In this document: positions 36,160 to 44,203 of the stretch, in pieces
Layout of the letters: the number at the start of each line of letters is the position of its first letter
Position numbering within the stretch: position 1 is the first letter of the stretch
Assembly: GCA_017473115.1 (NCBI GenBank)
Contig: JAFUNC010000003.1
Span: 1-45,755, forward strand
Length of the DNA: 45,755 nucleotides
Direction of reading: 5' to 3'
From: Lachnospiraceae bacterium
GTDB taxonomy: Bacteria; Bacillota; Clostridia; Lachnospirales; Lachnospiraceae
The notes under the pieces: model-generated
Seen by the model: the letters and a program-made list of their open reading frames with translations, nothing else
Database searches by the model: none
What the model was told of the DNA's origin: nothing
Translations under genes and position numbers: made by a program

Positions 36160-37482
36160 ATGAAAATAAACATGCCGCAGGAAGTAAAAGAGATTATCGC
36201 AACGTTACAAGCGAATCATTTTGAAGCTTATGCCGTGGGCGGATGTATCCGGGACTCGATTTTAGGACGTGAACCGAATGATTGGGATATTACAACCTCC
36301 GCATCTCCTGAAGAAGTTAAGGCGTTGTTTCGCCGGACCATTGATACCGGTATTGAGCACGGCACCGTAACGGTTATGGTGGATAAAACAGGTTACGAAG
36401 TGACCACATACCGTATTGATGGTAAGTACGAGGACGGAAGACATCCCACGGAAGTTACATTTACAAGGAATCTGAAAGAAGATTTGCTGCGCAGGGATTT
36501 TACCATTAATGCCATGGCGTATAACGATACGGACGGACTGGTGGATATTTTCGGCGGAATGGAAGATATTGAAAGTAAGGTAATCCGATGCGTGGGAGAC
36601 CCGAAGGCCCGTTTTACGGAGGATGCCTTGCGTCTTTTACGTGCAATTCGCTTTGCGGCACAGCTGGGATATGCCATTGAAGAGAATACCAGAGAGGCTA
36701 TGAAAGAGATTGCCGGCAATCTTAGTAAAATCAGTGCCGAGCGTATACAGGCAGAACTGGTAAAAACCGTAATTTCGCCCAATCCTATGCTTTTAAAAGA
36801 TGCTTATGAATTGGGTCTTACCAAGATTTTCATGCCGGAATTTGATTTGGCGATGGAGACCGAGCAGCATAACCGTCATCACCAATATACCGTTGGAATG
36901 CATTCTCTGGTGGCAATGGAACATATCCGTGCCGATAAAATCCTTCGCCTTACCATGTTGATGCACGACTTGGGCAAGCCCCGTTGCATTACGACGGATG
37001 AGGAGGGAATTGACCATTACTATGGACATCCGGTCGTATCAGCGCAAATTTCAACGGAAATTTTACAGCGTCTGAAATTTGATAATGATACCATTCGTAA
37101 AGTGAGAATTCTGGTGCGCTATCATGATGAGAGAATTGCATCCGGCGTCAAATATATGCGTCGCGCAGTGGCACGCATCGGAGAAGAAGCGTTTCCGGAA
37201 TTGTTTGAAGTGCAGGAAGCGGATATTTCGGCACAGAGTGATTATAAAAAAGAAGAAAAAATTGCCACATTGGAGGCAAATCGCAGAGATTATGAAGAGA
37301 TACTCGAGCGGAAACAGTGTGTTTCCAAGGCCACTTTGGCGGTAAACGGCAAGGATTTGATTGATTGCGGAATGAAACCAGGCAAGGAAATCGGATTGGT
37401 TTTGGATGCCATGTTAAAAGACGTCATCGAAGAACCTTCCCATAATGAGAAAGAATATCTTTTAAAGAAATTCCTGCCCTGA
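36160..37482 (+). CDS. cca: CCA-adding tRNA nucleotidyltransferase
   Basis: A 440-residue class II nucleotidyltransferase. The catalytic region is GGCIRDSILGREPNDWDI, with the Asp pair DWD; then RRDFTINAMAY, RLLRAIRFAAQLGY and AERIQAEL follow as the other family motifs. An HD domain carries LMHDLGKP at about residue 270. The enzyme adds or repairs CCA at tRNA 3' ends, needed here because the tRNA-Phe gene lacks CCA. A perfect AAAGGAGG precedes the ATG. Confidence 0.94.
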   Translation: MKINMPQEVKEIIATLQANHFEAYAVGGCIRDSILGREPNDWDITTSASPEEVKALFRRTIDTGIEHGTVTVMVDKTGYEVTTYRIDGKYEDGRHPTEVTFTRNLKEDLLRRDFTINAMAYNDTDGLVDIFGGMEDIESKVIRCVGDPKARFTEDALRLLRAIRFAAQLGYAIEENTREAMKEIAGNLSKISAERIQAELVKTVISPNPMLLKDAYELGLTKIFMPEFDLAMETEQHNRHHQYTVGMHSLVAMEHIRADKILRLTMLMHDLGKPRCITTDEEGIDHYYGHPVVSAQISTEILQRLKFDNDTIRKVRILVRYHDERIASGVKYMRRAVARIGEEAFPELFEVQEADISAQSDYKKEEKIATLEANRRDYEEILERKQCVSKATLAVNGKDLIDCGMKPGKEIGLVLDAMLKDVIEEPSHNEKEYLLKKFLP

Positions 37483-37487
37483 TTTTA

Positions 37488-37516
37488 ACATACTTTTCCA
37501 AAGGTACTCATACAAT
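37488..37516 (+). promoter_or_regulatory. Candidate sigma-E sporulation promoter
   Basis: ACATACT at 37488-37494, 14-base spacer, and CATACAAT at 37509-37516. The -10 is an exact match to the mother-cell sigma-E pattern and the -35 is near. It stands 98 bases before the CotS-like gene. Confidence 0.6.
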
Positions 37517-37614
37517 AACATAGCGAAAGACGTGAATTGGTCTTGGAGTTCGGAGAAGAGAATTCCACAGCCGTCTTTGCGCAGTGTAAGTATGACAGCC
37601 GGGAGGGAAAGAAA

Positions 37615-38607
37615 ATGAATGACAGGGCCATCAGCCTATTGGAAAACTATGATTTTACGGTGATAAAAGCCCATAAGGTGCGGGGGGCCTTTGTGTGCGA
37701 AACGGATAAAGGACTGAAAATTATGAAAGAATATCAGGCACCGGTATCCAAATTAGCGTTGATGGATGTGTTGCTTCGCGGAATGTCCGACCGGTCTGCC
37801 GTTTTTGTGGATACTCTTGTGGCGGATCAGGAAGGAAACTTTATTTCCTATGACCGTGACGGTATGGGATATGTGGTAAAAGATTATTTTGAGGGCCGGG
37901 AATGTTCGCCCAGAGACACCGGGGATTTAAAACTTGCCATGCAGGCTTTGGCAATGCTTCATGAAGGGCTTTACTGGCCTGAGGATGAGATGCCCAAGGG
38001 ACTGCACCGGTTTGATTTGAAGGAAGATGTGGCCAGACAGAATAAAGGCCTTAAGAAAATCCGCTCTTTTATCAGAGGACGGGGTTGTAAAAGTGAATTC
38101 GAACTGGCATTACTGGATGCATACAATCTGTTTCTTGCGCAGGCATTGCGGGCGGAAGAACGGATTGCAAAAGAAGATTTCAGCGACTTTTATGCCGTGG
38201 TGGAGAAGAAAAAGCAGTTTGCCCACGGAGATTTTCAGTACCACAACGTACAGTTCGGAAAAGAGCGTTCTGCCATCCTTCATTTCGAGAAATGTCAGTG
38301 GGACAGCAGGGTAAGAGACGTGGCACTGTTTCTTCGTAAAACCTTGGAAAAAGCAGACTGGGATGTCGGGCTCGGAAGCAGCCTTTTGCAGGAATATGAA
38401 GCAATCAATCCTTTGTCGGACAGTGAAAGAAGGCAACTGTTTTATCGTTTGGCTTACCCGGAGAAATTCCGCAAAATTGCTAATTTTTATTATAATTCCA
38501 ACAAAGCCTTTTTAACAGGGCAGTATCTGTCAAAACTGGAGAATATTTTACGGTTGGAGAAGTCAAAGGACGTTTTTTTGCATAACGTATTCGATGATGT
38601 GATTTAA
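37615..38607 (+). CDS. CotS-like spore coat protein of kinase fold
   Basis: A 330-residue aminoglycoside phosphotransferase-like protein. The ATG at 37615 follows GGGAGGG; an earlier in-frame start has no site. The catalytic loop reads AHGDFQYHNVQFG. The metal-binding position, normally an I-D-F-D in CotS, reads LHFEKCQWD, so the metal Asp is replaced and activity may be lost. The following VRDVALFLRK is typical of CotS. Such proteins belong to the spore coat. The upstream sigma-E-like promoter at 37488 agrees with a sporulation role. Confidence 0.82.
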   Translation: MNDRAISLLENYDFTVIKAHKVRGAFVCETDKGLKIMKEYQAPVSKLALMDVLLRGMSDRSAVFVDTLVADQEGNFISYDRDGMGYVVKDYFEGRECSPRDTGDLKLAMQALAMLHEGLYWPEDEMPKGLHRFDLKEDVARQNKGLKKIRSFIRGRGCKSEFELALLDAYNLFLAQALRAEERIAKEDFSDFYAVVEKKKQFAHGDFQYHNVQFGKERSAILHFEKCQWDSRVRDVALFLRKTLEKADWDVGLGSSLLQEYEAINPLSDSERRQLFYRLAYPEKFRKIANFYYNSNKAFLTGQYLSKLENILRLEKSKDVFLHNVFDDVI

Positions 38608-38705
38608 ATGCTTCGCCGGTAATGACAAAAGTGCTGTTGCACAATGCGCGAATGTGATAGAATGCAGTATAACAAGTGAAAAAATGTCGCCTATGGAGGG
38701 CTGCA

Positions 38706-40232
38706 ATGAAGAAGTACTTAAGTATTATTCTGATGTTTCTGCTGTGTTTTAGTCTGGCTTCCTGCCAACAGGAGAGTGCACCTGTGGTGGAGCCGCCTAC
38801 AGAGGAACAGCCAAGTGCAAATTACATATATGAAGACCGGGTTATTCTTGTCACAGCGGATGCCGGAGAGCAAAGCATTACGTTCCAGAACTTGGAGACG
38901 GGGCTGCGCTACACCTTAAACTATGACGGTGTTACGTACTTTTATGATAAGTACGGCAGTGCCATGTCCGCAAAGCAGGTTCGTTGCGGTGTAATTGCGG
39001 ATATTACTTTTGATAAAAGTTCCAAGAAGTTATTGTCGCTGAATGTGTCGCCGGATTATTTTGTGTATTCCGATATTACCTTTGAGGAATTTATCAAAAA
39101 TGAAAGTCGTCTTATGTTTTTGAACGAAGAATATAAGTTGGATGATTTTCTTGCAATTTCGGACGGGAATATGAATCTGGATAAAATGGAACTTGCCAAG
39201 GGAGATGTAATTACCATCTGCGGCAAGGACCATACGATTTACAGTATTTATCTGCAGAGCGGTCACGGATACCTGCGTCTGGAAAATGATGAGTATTTCA
39301 TAGGTGGCTGGATTGAAGTGGGGAATAAAATCATCCGTTCCGTATCCGAGGATATGTTGCTTACGGTGCCGGAGGGCTCGTATGAAGTTCTGGTCAGCAA
39401 TGACGGTATTACCGGTGTAAAAAGCGTTACCATTGGCCGTAACCAGGAAGTAACCCTCGATTTGGGTGATATTGATGTGGAAAAGAAATTCGGCAATGTT
39501 TTATTTGTGTTGAATCCTTCCGATGCGGAATTATTTGTGGACGGAGCCAAGGTGGATACGGGTGCTCCCGTGTCTATGGAATACGGTATCCATCAGTTGA
39601 TTTGCAGGGCGGAAGGATATGAAACCACCGCAAGTTATATCAAGGTGGGTGAGCCGTCGGCCTCCATTACATTGACGCTGACCAAAGAGGCTGATGATGA
39701 CGAAGACGAAGATTCCTCAGAGGAAGATAGTTCGGAGAGTAGCAGTCAAAGTTCTGAAAGCAGCAGTCAGTCATCGGAAAACAATAGTGCGACTTCGGAA
39801 AATAACAGTTCTGAAAATAGCAGTCAAAATTCTTCCGAGAGCAGCAGCCAAACATCTTCGGAAAATCATTCCGACGCCAACGGAACTTCCGAAAACAGTA
39901 ATCAGTCATCTTCGGAGAACAGCACGGAATCCAATACGGACAGTTCGGAAAACAGTAGCCAGCCATCTTCCGAAAATACCGGTGTAACCGGCAATTCCGG
40001 TACTGCAAGTACCACTGCTAAAATGTACGTGGACGGGCCTGCCGGTGTCGAAGTATATGTAGACGGAAGTTATGTGGGTATCGCTCCGGTTTCCTTTACC
40101 AAACCTCAAAGCGGCGTTGTTATTACCTTACGTAAAACCGGCTACCAAACCAGAAGTTACACCCTCCAATTAGATGATAACGACAAGGACGTAAATTATT
40201 CCTTCTCTGAATTAATAGAGATTGGGCAGTAA
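38706..40232 (+). CDS. PEGA-domain lipoprotein with Ser/Glu-rich linker
   Basis: A 508-residue predicted lipoprotein. ATG 38706 follows GGAGGG; a GTG upstream is rejected. The signal peptide ends LASC with lipidated Cys20. A beta-rich region follows, then PEGA-type domains at about residues 262-320 (PSDAELFVDGAKVDTGAPV) and 438-503 (GVEVYVDGSYVGIAPVSF). A further PEGA-like stretch (LTVPEGSYEVLV) precedes them. A linker at about residues 332-428 is made almost wholly of Ser, Glu, Asn and Gln (SSESSSQSSENNS). This looks like a surface stalk that spans the wall; the linker may be glycosylated. Function unknown. Confidence 0.85.
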   Translation: MKKYLSIILMFLLCFSLASCQQESAPVVEPPTEEQPSANYIYEDRVILVTADAGEQSITFQNLETGLRYTLNYDGVTYFYDKYGSAMSAKQVRCGVIADITFDKSSKKLLSLNVSPDYFVYSDITFEEFIKNESRLMFLNEEYKLDDFLAISDGNMNLDKMELAKGDVITICGKDHTIYSIYLQSGHGYLRLENDEYFIGGWIEVGNKIIRSVSEDMLLTVPEGSYEVLVSNDGITGVKSVTIGRNQEVTLDLGDIDVEKKFGNVLFVLNPSDAELFVDGAKVDTGAPVSMEYGIHQLICRAEGYETTASYIKVGEPSASITLTLTKEADDDEDEDSSEEDSSESSSQSSESSSQSSENNSATSENNSSENSSQNSSESSSQTSSENHSDANGTSENSNQSSSENSTESNTDSSENSSQPSSENTGVTGNSGTASTTAKMYVDGPAGVEVYVDGSYVGIAPVSFTKPQSGVVITLRKTGYQTRSYTLQLDDNDKDVNYSFSELIEIGQ

Positions 40233-40243
40233 ATTTTTTGGGA

Positions 40244-40467
40244 GTTCTAATTCGTTTATTGGTATTATAATTATATAAAACTGCGTGAATTATTTTGTAT
40301 TCCAACAGAACACGCTCTCGCTCGTTCGCCTGATGTAGCAGTACTAAACTCGCAGTGCATTTCATTTCTGCTCGTTAAGTACTGACACAGTCGAAAACGG
40401 TTCTTTATGGAATAAAAATATTCACGCAGTCTTACATTGCACAAAGTGCAAATAAACGAATTAGAAC
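40244..40467 (-). repeat. Palindromic element, copy B
   Basis: A 224-base element filling the gap before mazG, in the opposite orientation to copy A. Far arms GTTCTAATTCGTTTATT (40244-40260) and AATAAACGAATTAGAAC (40451-40467) pair perfectly over 17 bases. Near arms ACTGCGTGAAT (40280-40290) and ATTCACGCAGT (40420-40430) pair perfectly over 11 bases. The core (40295-40415) is nearly identical to A and C. A small hairpin TTGCAC-AAA-GTGCAA lies at 40437-40451. Confidence 0.95.
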
Positions 40468-40494
40468 GCGAAACGCAAATATAAGGAGCATTCT

Positions 40495-41205
40495 ATGGTA
40501 AACAAAGAAAAATATACGTATGATGATTTTCTGGAGATAATTAAGGCGTTAAGAGCGCCGGACGGTTGTCCATGGGACAGGGAGCAGACCCATGACAGCC
40601 TTCGTCCCTGTATGCTGGAGGAAGCGTATGAATTTTTGTCTTCCGTGCGTATTTTGGAGGAAACCGGCAGTGCGGACAATATGTGCGAGGAACTGGGCGA
40701 TTTGCTTCTGCAGATTGTGATGCATGCGGAGATTGCCGACGAAGAAGGTCTTTTTGCCATGGAAGATGTGGTGAATGAAATCAGCCGTAAAATGGTACGT
40801 CGCCATCCTCACGTATTCGGGACTACGGAAGTTTCCGGCGTATCCGATGTTTTAAACAACTGGGATGATATTAAGAAGAAAGAAAAGGAAGGCAAGACTT
40901 GGATTGAGTCGCCTCTGCGGGAGATTCCGGCAGAACATCCTGCTCTTACCAGAGCTTCCAAAGTACTGAAAAAGGTCAATAAGGTATACGAGCCGATTCT
41001 TCATTACGAAGCATCTTTGGACAAGTTAGGAGCAAGTATTGAGACTTTAAAACAGCAGGGCGGGGATATTTCCCAAGAAGCGTTGGAGAGAGAACTGGGC
41101 AAAATGCTGATGGAACTTTCCGCGATTGCGGCAGAGAAGAAAATCTATTCCGAGCAGTTGCTGATTGATTGCGTGGAAGAAACCATTCGGAAGTATGAAA
41201 AATAG
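40495..41205 (+). CDS. mazG: MazG nucleoside triphosphate pyrophosphohydrolase
   Basis: A 236-residue MazG protein. Conserved segments: ALRAPDGCPWDREQTHDSL, LEEAYEFL and EELGDLLLQIVMHAEIA, which carry the Mg-binding acidic residues, and RRHPHVFG. It hydrolyses NTPs or dNTPs to monophosphates, cleaning the nucleotide pool. Bacillus YabN has an extra N-terminal methylase domain, which is absent here. TAAGGAG precedes the ATG. The mazG-hup-rqcP order matches the spoVT-yabN-yabO region of spore formers. Confidence 0.94.
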   Translation: MVNKEKYTYDDFLEIIKALRAPDGCPWDREQTHDSLRPCMLEEAYEFLSSVRILEETGSADNMCEELGDLLLQIVMHAEIADEEGLFAMEDVVNEISRKMVRRHPHVFGTTEVSGVSDVLNNWDDIKKKEKEGKTWIESPLREIPAEHPALTRASKVLKKVNKVYEPILHYEASLDKLGASIETLKQQGGDISQEALERELGKMLMELSAIAAEKKIYSEQLLIDCVEETIRKYEK

Positions 41206-41258
41206 CATAGAACGGGAATAAAAAGACGAATGTAGGATGTTATGTAACCAAAAGTTAA

Positions 41259-41284
41259 AAAACCCCGAAAAATCGTGGTTTTGT
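41259..41284 (+). terminator. Weak terminator-like hairpin after mazG
   Basis: Stem AAAACCCCGA / TCGTGGTTTT with loop AAAA and one mismatch. The T stretch is short, so termination may be partial. Confidence 0.5.
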
Positions 41285-41295
41285 CCAAGTTTTTC

Positions 41296-41341
41296 TTGAC
41301 AAATTACGGAAAAACAACTATAACTAGTATAGTGGTTGTTT
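41296..41341 (+). promoter_or_regulatory. Strong promoter of hup overlapped by a dyad
   Basis: TTGACA at 41296-41301, 17-base spacer and TATAAC at 41319-41324. Overlapping the -10 and start region is a dyad: AAACAAC (41312-41318) with GTTGTTT (41335-41341), and ACTATA (41317-41322) with TATAGT (41328-41333), centred on ACTAGT. It could be an operator, perhaps of HU itself or another regulator. Confidence 0.78.
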
Positions 41342-41396
41342 ACACGACCAAGTTAACTAAAAAACATCCTATAAAAGTAAGAGGAGGAGTTCAATA

Positions 41397-41672
41397 ATGA
41401 ACAAGACAGAATTAATCGCAGCTATGGCTGATCAGGCAGGATTATCTAAGAAAGATGCAGAAAAGGCTTTAAAGGCTTTCACAGACATCGTAGCAGATGA
41501 ATTAAAGAAGGGCGAAAAGATCCAGTTAGTTGGTTTCGGTACTTTCGAAGTTGCTGAAAGAGCAGCTAGAGACGGTAGAAATCCTTTAACAGGTAAGGCT
41601 ATGAAGATTCCCGCTTCTAAGGCTCCTAAGTTCAAAGCTGGTAAGGCTTTAAAGGATATGATCAACGCTTAA
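41397..41672 (+). CDS. hup: HU family DNA-binding protein
   Basis: A 91-residue nucleoid protein. MNKTELIAAMADQAGLSKKD at the start, GFGTFEVAERAARDGRNPLT for the arm with the conserved RNP, and the K-rich C-terminus are typical of HU. It bends and packs DNA as a dimer. GAGGAGG precedes the ATG. Codons are strongly biased, fitting high expression from its promoter. Confidence 0.97.
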   Translation: MNKTELIAAMADQAGLSKKDAEKALKAFTDIVADELKKGEKIQLVGFGTFEVAERAARDGRNPLTGKAMKIPASKAPKFKAGKALKDMINA

Positions 41673-41695
41673 TTGTAAGTTAGATTATGAATTCA

Positions 41696-41723
41696 AAAGA
41701 CCGACTTTATGTCGGTCTTTTTT
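41696..41723 (+). terminator. Intrinsic terminator after hup
   Basis: Perfect 10-pair stem AAAGACCGAC / GTCGGTCTTT, loop TTTAT, then further T. Confidence 0.93.
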
Positions 41724-41793
41724 ATACCGAAATATTATCGGTTGAGAGTGGTGTTATTTTGCTCGGAATATACTATTTTTATGGAGAACAACG

Positions 41794-42033
41794 ATGAGAC
41801 TTGATAAATATTTAAAAGTGTCCAGATTAATCAAACGAAGAACCGTGGCCAATGAGGCCTGTGACGCGGGCCGTGTGACGGTGAACGGCAAAGTGGCCAA
41901 GGCATCCCAGGATGTGAAGGTAGGCGATAAAATATCCATCAAATTCGGGGATAAAACCGTGGATGCGGAGATTTTATCCGTACAGGAAACAGTTCGTAAG
42001 GAAGAGGCTAAGGATATGTTTCGGTATCTGTAA
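41794..42033 (+). CDS. rqcP: RqcP (YabO), S4-domain ribosome quality control factor
   Basis: A 79-residue S4 RNA-binding protein, MRLDKYLKVSRLIKRRTVAN then ACDAGRVTVNGKVAKAS, of the YabO/Hsp15 type. In Bacillus this protein (RqcP) works with RqcH in adding alanine tails to nascent chains stuck on the 50S subunit. Its location after mazG and hup and before the spore gene yabP is conserved. TATGGAG precedes the ATG. Confidence 0.93.
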   Translation: MRLDKYLKVSRLIKRRTVANEACDAGRVTVNGKVAKASQDVKVGDKISIKFGDKTVDAEILSVQETVRKEEAKDMFRYL

Positions 42034-42053
42034 AACAGTTGCGGAGGAGTATT

Positions 42054-42878
42054 ATGATTCATCAAACATTTCAAATTGCGGTTGAAGGTTCACAGCCAAA
42101 CACCAAACTGGTGACCTACCTGTTGGAACAGTCACCTGAAATTGCGGCACCGCCAAGACCGCTTGTGCTGATTTGTCCCGGAGGCGGTTATTCCTTTACC
42201 AGTGATAGAGAGGCGGAAGCAGTCGCGTTAAAATTTAATGCGGCAGGTTTTCATGTTGCGGTTCTGCGCTACAGTTGTGCGCCGGCAGTGTATCCCACTG
42301 CGCTTTGCGAGGTTGCCTACAGCGTGGCGCTGATTCGTCAAAATGCCGATGCATGGAATGTAAATCCGGATAAAATTGTAGTGCAGGGGGCTTCTGCAGG
42401 CGGCCATTTGGCGGCCTCCTATGCGGCCTTTTATCAGGAAGATTTCCTTGGAAAACTCACCGGACTGTCTGCCAAAGAACTTCGTCCCGCAGGGTTAATG
42501 CTTAGTTACCCGGTGATTACCTCCGGAGAATATGCGCATCAGGGCTCTTTTGAATGCCTGCTTGGGAAATCATATGCGGACTTAAAAGATGAGCCTTTGC
42601 TTCGCAAACTTTCTCTGGAAAAGGCGGTTCATAAGGATATGCCTCCTGTATTTTTGTGGCATACCTTCTGTGATACCACTGTCCCGGTGGAGAATTCACT
42701 CTTATTTGTGAGTGCATTAAAAGAAAAAAATATCCCCACGGAATTTCATATGTTTCCGCGGGGGGCTCATGGTTTGGGCCTTGCAAATCATCTTACGGTT
42801 ATGCACGATGGGTATGGCTTACAACCGGAATGTGAAATATGGATTGACCTTGCCATCACGTGGCTGTCTAATTTATAG
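42054..42878 (+). CDS. Alpha/beta hydrolase, esterase-like
   Basis: A 274-residue cytoplasmic esterase-like enzyme. ATG 42054 follows GGAGGAG. The oxyanion region is CPGGGYSFTSDREAE, the nucleophile elbow is QGASAGGHLAASYA, the acid lies in HTFCDTTVPVENSL, and the His in RGAHGLGLA. The set resembles bacterial acetylesterases active on acetylated sugars. It starts 20 bases after rqcP, so it probably shares its transcript, and it interrupts the usual rqcP-yabP adjacency. No signal peptide is seen. Confidence 0.9.
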   Translation: MIHQTFQIAVEGSQPNTKLVTYLLEQSPEIAAPPRPLVLICPGGGYSFTSDREAEAVALKFNAAGFHVAVLRYSCAPAVYPTALCEVAYSVALIRQNADAWNVNPDKIVVQGASAGGHLAASYAAFYQEDFLGKLTGLSAKELRPAGLMLSYPVITSGEYAHQGSFECLLGKSYADLKDEPLLRKLSLEKAVHKDMPPVFLWHTFCDTTVPVENSLLFVSALKEKNIPTEFHMFPRGAHGLGLANHLTVMHDGYGLQPECEIWIDLAITWLSNL

Positions 42879-42886
42879 AAGATACC

Positions 42887-43789
42887 CTATCGTATGGCCG
42901 GCGTATACAATCTTTTATCCAGGCCGTCAATGGTACATTCCAAGATATAAATCGGTTGATAGAAGCCTTTGGAGTCTACTTCATACGAAAGGAAAATATT
43001 GTTTACCACAATATGTTCGGGCTCGTGGGCAGGCTCATAGAGAAAGATGCCGTCAGCAATGCGCAGATAGGCTTCTTCTTCCGTAATAATGGGATATTCT
43101 TTGTAGACTTCGCCGTTTGGAACGATATACACGGGAGCGGTTTCTTCTCCCGCGTCAAAGGCAGTGTTACAGGTAACCGAGGCGGGATGGGCCCTCATGA
43201 TATGGTGGCATTGTAAGTTGCCCGGTTCCTGAAAATGATGCACGGTAAAAATACTGAAAAAAGCAACCGCAGTTATGATAAGCGGAAGTTGATACAGAAG
43301 AATCGGTTTGCCGGAAACCGGTTCTTTTTTGATTCTTTTATGAATAAAATCCGCCAAACGGTAGAATCCGTATCCAATCAGGGTTCCCAGCGTATTGTTT
43401 ATCAAATCATCGGTTTCAAAAATTCCCCGTCGAAGCACTAACTGGCTTACTTCAATCAGTAAACTGAAGGTCAGGCCGGCGAAAGCGGTGGGGCCGAATT
43501 TTAGGAATATTTTATGAAGATAGGGAAGAAGAAGCCCGAAAGGAACCATCATAAAAATATTCAAAATCAAGTTACGCCAACTCGCGTCTTCGTATTGATA
43601 CCAGGCTTCCATATAAGAATAAAAGGGCATCAGGCGGAAGAAATCGCTTTGATTGTTATAGCGCCCCAAAAGGGTAACGCCGAATACCATAAAATGATAG
43701 CCGGTAAATATAAGATAGAGCAGAATGTCCGGCAGAGACACTTTCTTTTGCTCTTTTGGATTTTTTGTATTCGAGTCCGCAGCACGCAT
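42887..43789 (-). CDS. VanZ family protein with C-terminal extension
   Basis: A 300-residue membrane protein on the minus strand, converging with the esterase (8 bases between stops). Membrane segments lie near residues 20-42, 73-92, 97-117, 130-147 and 168-185. The VanZ signature is visible as NLILNIFMMVPFGLLLPYL and LLIEVSQLVLRRGIFETDDL. A roughly 110-residue outer C-terminal part (AYLRIADGIFLYEPAHEPEH) is unusual for VanZ. VanZ proteins give low-level teicoplanin resistance in some hosts; chromosomal members have unknown roles. AAAGGATG precedes the start. Confidence 0.88.
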   Translation of the reverse strand: MRAADSNTKNPKEQKKVSLPDILLYLIFTGYHFMVFGVTLLGRYNNQSDFFRLMPFYSYMEAWYQYEDASWRNLILNIFMMVPFGLLLPYLHKIFLKFGPTAFAGLTFSLLIEVSQLVLRRGIFETDDLINNTLGTLIGYGFYRLADFIHKRIKKEPVSGKPILLYQLPLIITAVAFFSIFTVHHFQEPGNLQCHHIMRAHPASVTCNTAFDAGEETAPVYIVPNGEVYKEYPIITEEEAYLRIADGIFLYEPAHEPEHIVVNNIFLSYEVDSKGFYQPIYILECTIDGLDKRLYTPAIR

Positions 43790-43854
43790 AAATCTTCATC
43801 CTTTCGTGCTTTTTATTTTACGCCTGATGCCGTAAATAAGCAACAAAGATGTGT

Positions 43855-43883
43855 TCATATTTGTGTCGCCACGGGAATATAAT
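43855..43883 (+). promoter_or_regulatory. Candidate sigma-E promoter of yabPQ
   Basis: TCATATT at 43855-43861, a 14-base spacer and AATATAAT at 43876-43883. The -10 matches six of eight sigma-E positions. yabP is sigma-E-dependent in Bacillus, so the pattern fits. A sigma-A reading would need an 11-base spacer and is unlikely. Confidence 0.55.
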
Positions 43884-43906
43884 ATACAAGGTTATGGAGG
43901 TACGGT

Positions 43907-44203
43907 ATGGAAGATTTGAATTATGGCGGCAAAACCGGCAGGGCACATAAAGTAATGCTGATGGGACGTAAGACCTGCGGCTTAAACGGCATTGTGGATG
44001 TGCTGGCGTTTGATGTAAATGAAATGATTATGGAGACCGAGCAGGGAATGCTTATGATAAAAGGAAGTGAACTTCATGTAACCCGCCTTTCCCTGGAAAA
44101 GGGTGAAGTGGATTTGGAAGGCAGGGTCGACAGCCTTGTGTATTCCGATGTTTCTACGCCGGCAGCAAAAGCAGAAGGATTTTTTGGTAAACTCTTCCGT
44201 TAA
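43907..44203 (+). CDS. yabP: Sporulation protein YabP
   Basis: A 98-residue protein of the YabP/YqfC family (HKVMLMGRKTCGLNGIVDVL and YSDV near the end). YabP and YabQ are required for spore cortex formation in Bacillus and act in the mother cell. ATGGAGGTACGG precedes the ATG. The gene overlaps yabQ by one base. Its presence indicates a lineage that forms, or formed, endospores. Confidence 0.93.
   Translation: MEDLNYGGKTGRAHKVMLMGRKTCGLNGIVDVLAFDVNEMIMETEQGMLMIKGSELHVTRLSLEKGEVDLEGRVDSLVYSDVSTPAAKAEGFFGKLFR

Noticed and set aside
37615-38607. An aminoglycoside resistance kinase
   Set aside because: The fold is related, but the sequence pattern and the upstream sigma-E-like promoter fit CotS-type spore coat proteins, and the metal-binding Asp is replaced.
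43514-43882. A 122-codon plus-strand frame opposite the VanZ gene
   Set aside because: Antisense to a protein with clear membrane topology and VanZ motifs, and without a ribosome binding site.
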